This document shows, piece by piece, positions 52,450-62,064 of a DNA stretch of 64,000 nt. The notes under the pieces were generated by a model. It saw nothing but the letters and a program-made list of their open reading frames with translations. It did not search any database and was not told the DNA's origin. A program made the position numbers and the translations under genes. Numbering within the stretch: the first letter of the stretch is position 1; every line of letters starts with the position of its first letter. The stretch is from assembly GCA_004173475.1 (NCBI GenBank), contig SEBU01000004.1, positions 62,001-126,000 on the forward strand, given 5' to 3'. Source of the stretch: Gammaproteobacteria bacterium. Lineage in GTDB: Bacteria > Pseudomonadota > Gammaproteobacteria > Pseudomonadales > Cellvibrionaceae.

Positions 52450-52851
52450 ATGCGAAACCAAGTAGTAGTTATTCATGATCCGAATTTATCTTCAGTCCAT
52501 TTCTGTGACACCGTACTGAGGGGAGTGGATAGATGGTTTGCGGTCGGCAACGACCAAGAAAGTCTTTTTCCCTGTATAGAATTTCTGATGGTCAACGCTG
52601 GGATTGCACACAATGTTACAGCTATAGACTTTCTTAGAAGTTGCGGTAGAACAATTGAATATACTGTTATTTACAATGAAGCCTATGGGCTCAAAAAAGA
52701 ACTTCAGCGTGGGGACAGCGTTCATATCGCGTCTGAGAACAAAACAGGAACTATCCTCAAGACAGATGGCTTATCATTGACTGTTATGTGTCATGACGGG
52801 GAGTTTGTTTGGACCGTGGGTGACGTTGAGGAAGTTGTGGAATATGATTAA
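52450..52851 (+). CDS. Hypothetical protein
   Basis: 133 aa from ATG 52450 (CAGGAG five bases upstream). The C-terminal 40 residues look like a small beta barrel (GDSVHIASENKTGTILKTDG), possibly SH3-like. Not recognised. Confidence 0.6.
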   Translation: MRNQVVVIHDPNLSSVHFCDTVLRGVDRWFAVGNDQESLFPCIEFLMVNAGIAHNVTAIDFLRSCGRTIEYTVIYNEAYGLKKELQRGDSVHIASENKTGTILKTDGLSLTVMCHDGEFVWTVGDVEEVVEYD

Positions 52852-52974
52852 GCCATACGACAGGCTCTGTTTGGGAGCGTCTAGTGGTTTGGTTTGCTGC
52901 AGTGAGCTTCCGTTTCACGGCCGCAAAACAAAAGGAATTCAGTAACAGTGGCGCGAAGCGGGAGTAAGAGTTGA

Positions 52975-53220
52975 ATGGTAGATTTAATTTTATCTAAATA
53001 TTGGACCCCAAAAGGTACGCCGTTATGGCGGCACCATTTTCCTTTAATTCTAATTGCAGTTTTAGTCGTGGCGACCATCCATGTTTTGCAGGCGAGTGAG
53101 CCAAAAGATTTTTTGGTTAGTGTTGGCGCGATCGTCTTAGGTCAGGCCATCCTTGGTTACTTTGCGCGTAAACGATATGGAGATGTAGCACCGCCAACTT
53201 CTTTTTACAGCAAAAAATAG
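52975..53220 (+). CDS. Two-pass membrane protein
   Basis: 81 aa; hydrophobic helices at about 22-38 and 45-62. GGAG upstream. Not recognised. Confidence 0.55.
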   Translation: MVDLILSKYWTPKGTPLWRHHFPLILIAVLVVATIHVLQASEPKDFLVSVGAIVLGQAILGYFARKRYGDVAPPTSFYSKK

Positions 53221-53231
53221 GTGTTTTAGGA

Positions 53232-53432
53232 ATGTACAATTCTACGTGGGTTACTCCCTTAATGATTTTAATAGCGGCGTTAGTGATTCTTTTCCTTGCG
53301 CCGTTTGCACTCTTACTGTCGTTCATTAAAGTCCGTGATGCGAACCAATTAGGCATCAACCTTAAAATGATCGCCCAATTTATTGTTGGCATGTCGAAAA
53401 CACACAAACCTACGAGTAAACTCTTAAATTAA
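53232..53432 (+). CDS. Single-pass membrane protein
   Basis: 66 aa; hydrophobic helix at about 7-32. Starts 11 bases after the previous gene, so cotranscribed. Not recognised. Confidence 0.5.
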   Translation: MYNSTWVTPLMILIAALVILFLAPFALLLSFIKVRDANQLGINLKMIAQFIVGMSKTHKPTSKLLN

Positions 53433-53466
53433 TGGCCAAGGGCTTTTATTTCCTAGTGACTAACTT

Positions 53467-53775
53467 ATGAAAATCGATCTTACGCGTGTACTCAGATTAA
53501 GGCCGTTCGATGAGAGCATCGATCCGCCAAACGCCGGCTTGATATATGCCTCATCAGCGGTACTGACAATACTGGTTTTGAGCACGATTGGAGCTGCACT
53601 TGGTGGATTAATGTTAGCCATAGGCGGGAATTCGAATTCAGTAAGAGTATTGTCACTGGCCGTCGCGCTCTCAGCCATAACAAGTGGCTTTGAATGGATG
53701 AATGGGTTGAAGGGCCGGGCGAAGAACCAGTTATTTTTGTGCGTGGTGATGTGCGCAGTACTGATATCAATTTGA
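53467..53775 (+). CDS. Membrane protein
   Basis: 102 aa with three hydrophobic segments (about 25-52, 58-76, 85-101). Not recognised. Confidence 0.55.
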   Translation: MKIDLTRVLRLRPFDESIDPPNAGLIYASSAVLTILVLSTIGAALGGLMLAIGGNSNSVRVLSLAVALSAITSGFEWMNGLKGRAKNQLFLCVVMCAVLISI

Positions 53776-53802
53776 ATAGTATTGGATAAGTGAGATTACA
53801 CT

Positions 53803-54069
53803 ATGAAATCTTTCAGCATAGGAATGGCCAAGCCTACCCAAAAGGATATCGATGCAGCCGAGGAACTATGTCAAACCTTAGACGCAATTGACGAACGAAA
53901 CAGATGGGGAGCGGATACTGTTTCAGATTGCCCGTCGTTCGATCAGCTGATTGAAGATGAGGAGTTCGATCCTGAAGAGCATGAACATCTTGGAGCTCTC
54001 TATAATAAACTCATGACTTTGATGGCAAAGCGTGATTCGTCTCGGGAAAACGTTCATCAATGTCCGTAA
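53803..54069 (+). CDS. Small acidic protein
   Basis: 88 aa, very acidic, helical (DIDAAEELCQTLDAIDERN; FDPEEHEHLGALYN). Could be a DNA-mimic or antitoxin-like protein by charge alone; not recognised. Confidence 0.5.
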   Translation: MKSFSIGMAKPTQKDIDAAEELCQTLDAIDERNRWGADTVSDCPSFDQLIEDEEFDPEEHEHLGALYNKLMTLMAKRDSSRENVHQCP

Positions 54070-54161
54070 AGGATTTTAACCGCGCTAGCGTATTCGATTA
54101 TTTTTCCAATCGATTTCGTTGGTTCAATGCAATACATAGTTGATTAAATACGGAACTAAAT

Positions 54162-54407
54162 ATGACCTCTAAAGCAAATGCCTTATTAGAAAAAACTCGC
54201 CTCGAATCAATCTCCTCAAAATATGAAATGCTTTTAGCAAAAAATCATTTACTTATCTTTTTAGCGATTGGCCCCCTAACCACATCGCTATTGAGAGAAT
54301 TTGCCGGCCTTTCGAACGAAGCGTCTATTAATATTAACTTAACCCTTTTCGGACTCTTTCTTGGGTTGGGTATTGCACGCTACGCTAGAGTCTGGCGCCA
54401 ACGGTAG
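54162..54407 (+). CDS. Two-pass membrane protein
   Basis: 81 aa; hydrophobic helices at about 29-45 and 57-76 separated by a short loop; basic tail. Not recognised. Confidence 0.5.
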   Translation: MTSKANALLEKTRLESISSKYEMLLAKNHLLIFLAIGPLTTSLLREFAGLSNEASININLTLFGLFLGLGIARYARVWRQR

Positions 54408-54454
54408 GTTGGTGAGTTATTAACAGTTGCAATAAAGGGTAGGCGAAAACGATC

Positions 54455-54862
54455 ATGTACATTAAGTTTGATATCGATACCGTGATTCGATACGCACCAG
54501 GTTCTGGGTTGATTTCATATATTTTAAAATATCAGGATTCGCTCGTTATAGTACCTGAACCATCTCAACGAGAATTTTGGAAACATACTAGTCGAGAATT
54601 GTCATCACGCATCAGATTAGAAGAGTCTTATTCTGCAAATATGTCTCGAGAAGACCGAATTGTCGTCATTGATGATTATGCGGAAGTCTGCAATGCAAAA
54701 GAAAAAGGATTCACAGGAGTCGTAATATTCTGTCAGAGGAACTGGGAGAGAGGCCAAAACCGAGATTTACATTGGTTGAAAAACAAAATGCATTTAAAAG
54801 GGTATAATTCTTTTACATGTGAGCATGTACTTGAATCATACGCACAGGACTCACGCTGTTAA
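54455..54862 (+). CDS. Hypothetical protein
   Basis: 135 aa, soluble alpha/beta, 'DRIVVIDDYAEVCNAKEKGFT' and 'GVVIFCQRNWERG'. The strand-helix pattern resembles a small Rossmann-like or nuclease fold, but no catalytic motif is clear. Confidence 0.6.
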   Translation: MYIKFDIDTVIRYAPGSGLISYILKYQDSLVIVPEPSQREFWKHTSRELSSRIRLEESYSANMSREDRIVVIDDYAEVCNAKEKGFTGVVIFCQRNWERGQNRDLHWLKNKMHLKGYNSFTCEHVLESYAQDSRC

Positions 54863-54883
54863 TTGTTCGTAAGGGAATATTAA

Positions 54884-55123
54884 ATGTTGGTAACTCAAGC
54901 AAAACATAAGACAGATTACGAAGCATGCGTTAGACAACATCGCAGAACGGCTGCTTTTCTTGAGTGGCAGCGTAAATTAAATCGGGCGGATAGATTGCCG
55001 AGAGGTAAATTTTTCGTGGGAAAAAAGGGAGGAAAGCCTTTCATGTTAATGGATGAGGCATATATGTTGAACGGTTCTTTTGCACTTTTGAACAGCGGCG
55101 CTCGGAAGGTGGGTGCAACGTAG
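54884..55123 (+). CDS. Small basic protein
   Basis: 79 aa, basic and helical start (YEACVRQHRRTAAFLEWQRK). Follows the previous gene by 21 bases. Not recognised. Confidence 0.5.
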   Translation: MLVTQAKHKTDYEACVRQHRRTAAFLEWQRKLNRADRLPRGKFFVGKKGGKPFMLMDEAYMLNGSFALLNSGARKVGAT

Positions 55124-55305
55124 AACGTAAACGTAATATATCGAAGATAAGCTATGCTCGTTCGTGCAGCCATCATTATTAGAGCTCCGCAAAGTTGTTC
55201 GAATCACTCCTTAAAAAATAGATTGACCCAGCGTAGCGTGTAAGTGGAATTAAATAAAATTCTCCTACACGCGACTGTCCTTACCCGCCGAGTTTTAGAA
55301 CATCA

Positions 55306-57162
55306 TTATTGCCAGTACTTGTGCGTCGCAATGTCTAAGGCAGTGTTTGCAGTCTCAAATGCCTGTTCTAGCCGCAACCGTTCAGATGTCGAGGCGATTA
55401 GGCCAAGACCGACCTTATTTGATTTGGCGATATGATACGAACTGAGCGCCCTGGTCACCGGTAATGAAGTGCTAAGACGTTTAAAGAACGCTAGAACATT
55501 AGGATTCTCTTCCCAAAACGTTGTTAAGAGGAAATAGAGGTGCTGCATTGCAGCAGGAGCATTCGAAGAGTCCATTATTTTTACGATTTTCCTATCTTTT
55601 AATGGAGAGGAAAACACCTCACAAGCCCCAAAGTTTTGCTTAATCGCCTCACTGAAATATTTTTTTGCTTCAAGGGTTAAACCCTCCTTGTAAGAGTGGA
55701 TTGCAAGACACAATGCTCCCCAACAATCGACGTATTCCTTATCCGGGTATTTAAAGAAGGATTTAATTGTTCCTTTCGCACGGAGTAATGCCAGCACGGC
55801 AAGATAGTAACGAGCACCGAAATTATCTCCCTTAACAATTTTGTAGTGTAGGGAAAGATATTCATATGCACTTTCGTAATCCCTGGAATTTAGAAACGTA
55901 ATCCCGGCGTAGAATAGTAACGCGGGGTAATAGAATGGCTCACAGTTGTTTGCAGTTGATGACCTATGATCGCCAACTTTGTCCTTATTATTGTTCAACA
56001 AAGCATAAAATTGCTGTAGCGCCTGCTGAGCGACGGTAGTGAACATATCCGCGAATTGATAAGTGAGTTGCTTATAGAGTGGATTGCTATCTGGTTCAAG
56101 ACCAGCATTTAAAGTAGCACTCATTTCTAGATTATTTGACCATTCGGTCTGCCAAAAGTAATTTGAAAGTGTTGTTACATAGACCGCTTTTGGCCATGGA
56201 TTTTCAGGATGCTCGTCCGCCAACTTGCTGAGCCTAGATTCGACCGAATGGACAATCTCATGCCACTCCCCATCACTGCGCTTCAGGTCGGCTGTTATTT
56301 CGGCCGCTGCGTCTAGCACTGAGCGCCCAAGCTTCGTGAGACACATTTGCATTTGGCCATCGTCAAGATCTGCCTCTACATACGCGTAATCGTCCAGGGT
56401 ATTCGCCCTACCATCGTATGTCCCGTCAAGTATCTCATACGTTTTGCTCAGCGTTTCATAGGCAGCAAGATGAAGCTCCACTGGGTCATACACGTGCAAA
56501 TTTCTAATTGACCAGGCTTGCTTCGGTAGTTGGCTAGGTTCCTTCCTCAGAAAACCTGCTATGACCGTCAGTATCCTGTTTTCCCGGAGTTCTCCTCCAA
56601 TATCGTAGGCGAGCTTAACGTGGTTGTCGTAGGCACGTTGATACCCATGCACGTCGTAAGGCCCTGCGGGAGACGTAGACGCGATGGCTGCATACACATC
56701 ATCAACGGAAGCATGCCCATAAATTTGCGCGAGGATTAATTTTGCATCTTGACTGGGTAGTGAAAGTAAACTCTCAAGAGAATTCGCAACAGTAAGAAAG
56801 TCCTGCCGTGATGCGGGTTTGAAAGTACCTCCACTCTTTATTTCCTTAAGAAAGGATGTAGAAGCGGCTATAGTTGACTCAATTTTCAGTATGGCTTGCG
56901 TCAACAGCGGCTTTGTAACCGCAGTTACGCCATGAGCTGATCTAATTGACTCGTCCAATGAAGTACTCACTTCATCTTGCCGCCACAGCTCTGCGGATAC
57001 CGGCAAACTACTTATCAAATTGTTGTGTGACTTAAATCCAGCCGCTCTCGCCAGCAGCTCCCGAGTTTTAGAGGGTTTAATCGCGATTTGGGTGGCAAGT
57101 TCAAATTCAATACGAAAATGATTAGCGAAGGCGTTATAAGCCTCCTTGGAAAGAAACTGCAT
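55306..57162 (-). CDS. Large helical repeat protein with plasmid-type N-terminal module
   Basis: 618 aa, soluble, mostly helical. The first 50 residues (ALANHF-type opening, 'SKTRELLARAAGFKSHNNL') carry the LLARAxGxxxxxxL module also seen in the protein at 12042. From about 380 the helix pairs look TPR-like ('SRDYESAYEYLSLHYKIV', 'GARYYLAVLALLRAKGT'). AGGAGA-type site upstream. Function unknown. Confidence 0.7.
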   Translation of the reverse strand: MQFLSKEAYNAFANHFRIEFELATQIAIKPSKTRELLARAAGFKSHNNLISSLPVSAELWRQDEVSTSLDESIRSAHGVTAVTKPLLTQAILKIESTIAASTSFLKEIKSGGTFKPASRQDFLTVANSLESLLSLPSQDAKLILAQIYGHASVDDVYAAIASTSPAGPYDVHGYQRAYDNHVKLAYDIGGELRENRILTVIAGFLRKEPSQLPKQAWSIRNLHVYDPVELHLAAYETLSKTYEILDGTYDGRANTLDDYAYVEADLDDGQMQMCLTKLGRSVLDAAAEITADLKRSDGEWHEIVHSVESRLSKLADEHPENPWPKAVYVTTLSNYFWQTEWSNNLEMSATLNAGLEPDSNPLYKQLTYQFADMFTTVAQQALQQFYALLNNNKDKVGDHRSSTANNCEPFYYPALLFYAGITFLNSRDYESAYEYLSLHYKIVKGDNFGARYYLAVLALLRAKGTIKSFFKYPDKEYVDCWGALCLAIHSYKEGLTLEAKKYFSEAIKQNFGACEVFSSPLKDRKIVKIMDSSNAPAAMQHLYFLLTTFWEENPNVLAFFKRLSTSLPVTRALSSYHIAKSNKVGLGLIASTSERLRLEQAFETANTALDIATHKYWQ

Positions 57163-57520
57163 GGCTATCTCCTAGGCACGACAAGTTTAATTACCCAAAA
57201 GATGAATACGATCAGCTGTAGGCTAAAGTAATGAGAAGCAAATTTTGAGGCTTGTCGACCTCGGGCCTTCGCGCGTGCCTGCCGAGATCTAGGATCGACG
57301 ACTGGTACAGTATATGTTTAGCGGAAGTGTCGAGCAATCCCCGCAGTCACTTTCTTGACTACGCAAGTATGGTTCGAGAGGAGCAAAGATAACCATCTTA
57401 AAATGGGGGTGTTACCAAAGACTCAAAAAGGCTTCGTTCGTCGTGCGTTCCCTTACGAACAATGATGCTGAGTAATTTTGACAATCTTTTCTCCAGGGTG
57501 TCAGCAGGTTATGAAATCTT
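57163..57520. other. 358-bp region with no supported gene
   Basis: A 67-codon + strand frame at 57462-57665 lies antisense to the next minus-strand gene and lacks a ribosome site, so I did not call it. Otherwise nothing recognisable. Confidence 0.4.
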
Positions 57521-57904
57521 CTACACCTCAATTTCTGATCTAGTTACCCGCCAGAAAGTTCGACTATTCGAAGTTTTTTCAGGTAAGTCGTTTACAAGCA
57601 ATGTAGGTGCGATTTTAGCCCATGGTAACCATATACCGAAGACGTGGGAGCGATGCCCCAAATAGCATATGATCAACGAATTAAAGACGTCTACAGAGAC
57701 TGTGCCGCCGAACCAAACAACGTCTGTTTCCGTCCTCGCTAAAATCGTGCAGATGGTTGGAAGTCCCATGTATTTTACTAAATAAATTTGACCCGCTAGA
57801 AATGGACGCAAAAACATATTGCTGTTGTCCCTGTAATGCGGTCCAGTCTTGCTCGCGTCAATACATTTAAAAGGTTTCTGCAAAATCGTTTCACAAGTGA
57901 ACAT
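57521..57904 (-). CDS. Hypothetical protein
   Basis: 127 aa with TAGGAA before the ATG, 27 bases downstream of the next upstream gene on the same strand. Beta-rich; four cysteines. Not recognised. Confidence 0.55.
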   Translation of the reverse strand: MFTCETILQKPFKCIDASKTGPHYRDNSNMFLRPFLAGQIYLVKYMGLPTICTILARTETDVVWFGGTVSVDVFNSLIICYLGHRSHVFGIWLPWAKIAPTLLVNDLPEKTSNSRTFWRVTRSEIEV

Positions 57905-57931
57905 TTTTAATTTCCTAAGTGAGTTATGGAT

Positions 57932-58330
57932 TCAAACAATCGCTCTATCACAGAAATCAGGGTGGCTGCATTCCCCAAGAATTTTTGGTCGCGATCGAAC
58001 ATGACCAAATACACCCGTCTCTACAGCCGCACCTACTGGCCACTGTCCGTGACGAAGGTAAAATAATTTCATCAGAAAATCATCCTGTGTTGCTAAGTGC
58101 CCTACATGCCAGGATTTCTGAGTCAACAAATTCGTTGAGCTCTCAATGCTTTCAACCAATTCCCTGTGTTCATCTAATCGTTTCGCAATATTTCGAGCGT
58201 AATCCAACTCACCAACAGCAAAAAACGATTGCTGCCCCACACCAGCTTTGATGCGACGTGAAGTGTGTCGACTGTAGCTCCAGGCTAACAACGCGAATAT
58301 AACAACAACGATAAAGATAAAATTAATCAT
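57932..58330 (-). CDS. Membrane-anchored hypothetical protein
   Basis: 132 aa; N-terminal membrane helix (about 3-18), basic stop, then a histidine-containing soluble part. Not recognised. Confidence 0.6.
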   Translation of the reverse strand: MINFIFIVVVIFALLAWSYSRHTSRRIKAGVGQQSFFAVGELDYARNIAKRLDEHRELVESIESSTNLLTQKSWHVGHLATQDDFLMKLFYLRHGQWPVGAAVETGVFGHVRSRPKILGECSHPDFCDRAIV

Positions 58331-58405
58331 GGTATAATTCCTGTGTAGGTGTTAAGTGAAGTCATCGTGCTTAGCAGGCTGTGCGGTTTTGTTTCGCGTG
58401 CATTA

Positions 58406-58714
58406 TTATCTATTGCGATTTCGTAATTGATTCGATTTATTAATTAAAATAAATGGCGCTGCGATTAAAACGACCGGAAAAATTACCATGCAGTCTGTTA
58501 AACATTTTTCGATGACCTCGATCAACGTCATTGTTCTTGGCATACCTAAAGTATAGAAGGGAGCTACGCTTAACAGAATTAATGCGATGCTCAGTATGCC
58601 CAAGGGGAGAGACAATTTTTTGCGTAAATTTTTTATTATTATCAATGGGACGATCACAACTAAACAAGTGGAATGAAATACAAACGCTGTCGTCCAAAAA
58701 CCAATTACTTCCAT
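58406..58714 (-). CDS. Three-pass membrane protein
   Basis: 102 aa from ATG 58714 (TTGGAG upstream; an in-frame TTG at 58726 is also possible). Hydrophobic segments about 6-26, 34-56 and 70-92. Not recognised. Confidence 0.55.
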   Translation of the reverse strand: MEVIGFWTTAFVFHSTCLVVIVPLIIIKNLRKKLSLPLGILSIALILLSVAPFYTLGMPRTMTLIEVIEKCLTDCMVIFPVVLIAAPFILINKSNQLRNRNR

Positions 58715-58794
58715 CATCCACTCCAATTTTATTTATAGGTTATTGATGCGCCCTGATTAAAAGGCGCCGGGGTAAATCGCGATTTGGTTTTTGA

Positions 58795-58980
58795 TTAACG
58801 TTCTAATTCAGCTTTCTTCTCGCGCTGAATACGAAGCCAAATCTCTTCGCGATGCACGGGGACATCTTTAGGTGCATTCACACCTATCCGAACTTGGTTG
58901 CCATCTATCCCGAGCACAGTGACAGTTACGTCATCCCCGATTACCAAAGTTTCGCTCAAGCGGCGTGTCAGTATCAACAT
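58795..58980 (-). CDS. csrA: CsrA/RsmA carbon storage regulator
   Basis: 61 aa with the complete CsrA pattern: [16 protein letters not shown], '[20 protein letters not shown]' and '[14 protein letters not shown]', including the RNA-binding Leu4, Arg6, Arg7 and Arg44-type residues. It binds GGA loops near ribosome sites to repress or protect mRNAs. Plasmid-encoded copies probably alter host gene expression or control plasmid genes; the many GGA-containing start motifs at 13.7-18.2 kb are possible targets, by inference only. Confidence 0.95.
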   Translation of the reverse strand: MLILTRRLSETLVIGDDVTVTVLGIDGNQVRIGVNAPKDVPVHREEIWLRIQREKKAELER

Positions 58981-59023
58981 AAAGATTTATCTCAAAAGAT
59001 TTAAAAACGTTGTGAAAATAGCT

Positions 59024-59386
59024 TCACGCCTGCTGCTGTATTTCGGTACCGGATTGATCACACAAGCTGAGCTGCTCGCTTTCGTTAACAGCATGCCCGA
59101 CTGACAGATGAAGCTTTTCAATGTTGGAGAAGCAATAGTTAATAAAAGCATCTTCTCCGAGGAAAATCCGTACCGCAAAAGGCAACATTTCGTAAACCGT
59201 CTGGAAAACGCCAGTCAAAGTAGATCGATCTTCTAAGTGTTCGGCAGACAAGACATGTAGTCTTGTTTTGATTTGGTGGCGAATACTGGCCCAGTTTTTT
59301 TCCATGTAGTCGTTACCAGTATTTCGCACGGCATCGACTTGATCGACCGCCTTCGCAGAAAATCCTGCTAGTTTTTCTTTAAACAT
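59024..59386 (-). CDS. Hypothetical protein downstream of csrA on the minus strand
   Basis: 120 aa, soluble and helical: 'KAVDQVDAVRNTGNDYMEKN', then 'VYEMLPFAVRIFLGEDAF'. It lies immediately upstream of csrA in the direction of transcription. Not recognised. Confidence 0.6.
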   Translation of the reverse strand: MFKEKLAGFSAKAVDQVDAVRNTGNDYMEKNWASIRHQIKTRLHVLSAEHLEDRSTLTGVFQTVYEMLPFAVRIFLGEDAFINYCFSNIEKLHLSVGHAVNESEQLSLCDQSGTEIQQQA

Positions 59387-59483
59387 CTTTTTCTCCGCAC
59401 TTGATGAATGTATAAAAATTTGACGTAGGCTCGCAACTTTGTGGAGGAGCCATATTTATTGTGAGGACATTTTTCTTTCTCAC

Positions 59484-59732
59484 TCAGAGCCACACCTCTA
59501 CGATCACAGGATCGTCATTTAATGACCGAGGCAAGCACATGGGTACGCCTTGATCAAATTTTTTTGACTCTTCGTGAATCCATTGCCTTACTGCCGTTAC
59601 GTCTGCATTGACGAAAATATCCGAAGTAGGGTCAATCCCTTCGAAACGCCTGGAGCAGTAAACCTTTGGGTGATCCTTAGTGTCGAAGTAAACAGTCCAG
59701 GTATTTAAAAATGATTTAATAACGTCACTCAT
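59484..59732 (-). CDS. Small hypothetical protein
   Basis: 82 aa, soluble, acidic, beta-rich start (TWTVYFDTKDHPKVYCS). Starts 14 bases after the preceding minus-strand gene. Not recognised. Confidence 0.5.
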   Translation of the reverse strand: MSDVIKSFLNTWTVYFDTKDHPKVYCSRRFEGIDPTSDIFVNADVTAVRQWIHEESKKFDQGVPMCLPRSLNDDPVIVEVWL

Positions 59733-59746
59733 TCTGTTGACAGTCC

Positions 59747-60124
59747 TTATAGGGGCGTTACATTGGCGTTTCGACGAAACGAGTTACGTAGCTCGGGGAT
59801 GTCGCGCTTTATGATAAAAGTTAGTAATGCAAGTGCAATTAGCAGAGGGGGCATAAAACCGCGCCAGTGCTTCCATATAGGCAGCATCTCACCAATTGTA
59901 TAGCTCATATGTGATAGGGCCGACTCTTCATAGATGTATACCCTTCCGTCACGCGTCGTAATAGCGTTGTCACCGGCCCAGGTATAGGACAACGACCCCT
60001 GTAAAGCCGTGCCATTTTGCAATTGCACAGTCACATCAATTAATGGATTCGCCTGGCTATCCCAAATTGCGCCGAAGCGGAATGCAAAATATATGCAAAG
60101 CAATGTTGCTATAAATCTCAACAT
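59747..60124 (-). CDS. Two-pass membrane protein with periplasmic domain
   Basis: 125 aa; hydrophobic helices at about 2-20 and 90-108, with the domain between probably periplasmic. Not recognised. Confidence 0.55.
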   Translation of the reverse strand: MLRFIATLLCIYFAFRFGAIWDSQANPLIDVTVQLQNGTALQGSLSYTWAGDNAITTRDGRVYIYEESALSHMSYTIGEMLPIWKHWRGFMPPLLIALALLTFIIKRDIPELRNSFRRNANVTPL

Positions 60125-60259
60125 AATAAAATTGTCCTATTTCTTGATTCGTGAAGTCGGAAGGTATGTGTTTCTACTTCCTGTATCTACTACTAGTCGG
60201 AACATGACCTAATTTCCTTAGCAATTTATTTAGATATGTCATTGACGAGCACAACTGAT

Positions 60260-61024
60260 TCATTTGGAAAGTAACGTATGAACAGGGCAGGACTGCTGAA
60301 TGATGTTTGTTTCACCTCGCGCAAGTTCCATTCGCTTGTCGATTATGTAATCCGAACCGGCAGTTTTTTGCGGCGGATATGGATTACCCCCAATAATGAC
60401 AGAGAAATTTTGAGTGCGTGTCGCCAGTTCACCCCATATTTCATGCTCAGTCTCACAACCATAGAATTTAAACATTCCACGAATTAACTCAGCGGATTCT
60501 GTCACGTAGTCACTTTTGAGCAGACCGATTAATATTGAGTAAGCTTGTGCGGTTTGCTTCTCTCGAACCAACTCAATCGCTTTGTAGTATTGGAAGCGAG
60601 CGATCCCTCCATCGTAATCGAGTAACTTTTTGTTCCGGTTAATGTGGTCATTAATTCGAGAGGAGTGCTTTGTCATTGGATCAAGTCCGCCCACCCATAG
60701 GGCATCTAAGTCTCGTTGTATGATGGCCTTATCAATTAGAGAGAAAATTAGATCTTCGTTTAACTCATCGCAGTCTTCAAAGAACCAATTGTCTGAATGA
60801 TCGACACAATTCGCTAAATCGGTTTTAACATCATCAATCGTCGTATCCTGACCCCCTTGCACATAGCTAGCTATATTGCGGCTGTTCAAGTCCCCATCAA
60901 GATAATGATTAATCTTGGTCGAGCTATAAATAAATACGATACAAAATATCAAAACCGCTAAACCCCCAATAGTACACTGGTGGTCCACTGAGAGATTTTC
61001 GTAATTTTCTTGGATGCTGCTCAT
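60260..61024 (-). CDS. Membrane-anchored hypothetical protein
   Basis: 254 aa; membrane helix at about 17-36, then a helical domain with a TPR-like part ('ARFQYYKAIELVREKQTAQA'). Four cysteines. Not recognised. Confidence 0.6.
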   Translation of the reverse strand: MSSIQENYENLSVDHQCTIGGLAVLIFCIVFIYSSTKINHYLDGDLNSRNIASYVQGGQDTTIDDVKTDLANCVDHSDNWFFEDCDELNEDLIFSLIDKAIIQRDLDALWVGGLDPMTKHSSRINDHINRNKKLLDYDGGIARFQYYKAIELVREKQTAQAYSILIGLLKSDYVTESAELIRGMFKFYGCETEHEIWGELATRTQNFSVIIGGNPYPPQKTAGSDYIIDKRMELARGETNIIQQSCPVHTLLSK

Positions 61025-61088
61025 TTTCTAAAATCCTTGATTGTTTTGAGGTTTGTTCATTTCGTCGGAAGTGGCTGTCATTCTAAGA

Positions 61089-61958
61089 TTAGGAGTCTCT
61101 ATTTCGCTTCCTTGATCTTGGCATTACCCAATCACCCCCAGAGACTTCGCTTTTGTCGCTGAGCTTTCTGTTCAGTTCAGGATTAAAATTAATTGCAGCC
61201 AGTTTTTCAAGATTACGGACTGACATTTGGAACTTATTGAAGTCATCGCCAACGTCGTCGCTGTTGGGTATTAAGAAGGCGGTCATTTCATTTGTACGCG
61301 GGTCAATTAAGACTTTGTAGAGTGCGTCCGGGACTGAAACATTTGCCCCGATTTTTTTCCGGGGGTTGGATGTGTAAACTGGTCCAGTTATTACGAATAA
61401 CTCTCCACGACGCGTTGCGATTTCGCGAGTCGCCGCTTCGAGATAGTTCCAGATGTGCATATTATGCCTTGGTGCCTGCGGGACCGCATTTGTGTAAAAA
61501 AAGGACTCGTTCATCGCTAGCTGATCATTTTTGAAATTGCCCGCTGGAGCAAGGTGGCCTCTTTGAAATCCGGATCTCGAAAAATCGTAATCGTTAGCGA
61601 CCGACCTTCTTGGAATGTCGGGATCTTGAACAAAGCTCAACTCGCTTCGAGACGCATTGCCCTTTAGAGTAGCAGCGGTGAGATGTTCGGCCGTCCACAC
61701 AGGGGACTTCTCGACCGGGTCATATTGAGTCGCATAGCCTGATCGACATGTATAGTACGATCTATTCACAATCGTCTTATCTGTAGCAACTGGGAACCCG
61801 TTCGTTTGAAACTGAGAGCAATTGTGATTAGGGATTCCCTGAGTGACTGAGCGTAACTTCGATACCTCAAATTCAAGTAAAGGCTGGAAGTTTTTCGCAT
61901 GACAAATATTAACAATGGAGCACAATATAAATGCATAAATAACAAATGGTTTATTCAT
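61089..61958 (-). CDS. Secreted DNA/RNA non-specific endonuclease
   Basis: 289 aa with a Sec signal peptide (1-21, ICHA-K). The His-Me (beta-beta-alpha-metal) nuclease signature is present: 'RSGFQRGHLAPAGNF' with the catalytic histidine, 'FFYTNAVPQ' and 'IWNYLE' with the metal-binding asparagine, then 'LFVITGPVY'. The usual DRGH is QRGH here. Such enzymes degrade DNA and RNA in the periplasm or outside the cell. Confidence 0.88.
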   Translation of the reverse strand: MNKPFVIYAFILCSIVNICHAKNFQPLLEFEVSKLRSVTQGIPNHNCSQFQTNGFPVATDKTIVNRSYYTCRSGYATQYDPVEKSPVWTAEHLTAATLKGNASRSELSFVQDPDIPRRSVANDYDFSRSGFQRGHLAPAGNFKNDQLAMNESFFYTNAVPQAPRHNMHIWNYLEAATREIATRRGELFVITGPVYTSNPRKKIGANVSVPDALYKVLIDPRTNEMTAFLIPNSDDVGDDFNKFQMSVRNLEKLAAINFNPELNRKLSDKSEVSGGDWVMPRSRKRNRDS

Positions 61959-62064
61959 TAAAATTTCTCAGTAATAAATATGTTTTCTGACCGGTCCGAA
62001 GATTATTTCGGAGTGAGTAAGGATGCTAAGCCCCAATGCTGATTAAGCAACCTGACGTGGAAAG

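Noticed and set aside
57462-57665. 67-codon + strand frame
   Set aside because: Overlaps the better supported minus-strand gene at 57521-57904 and lacks a ribosome site.
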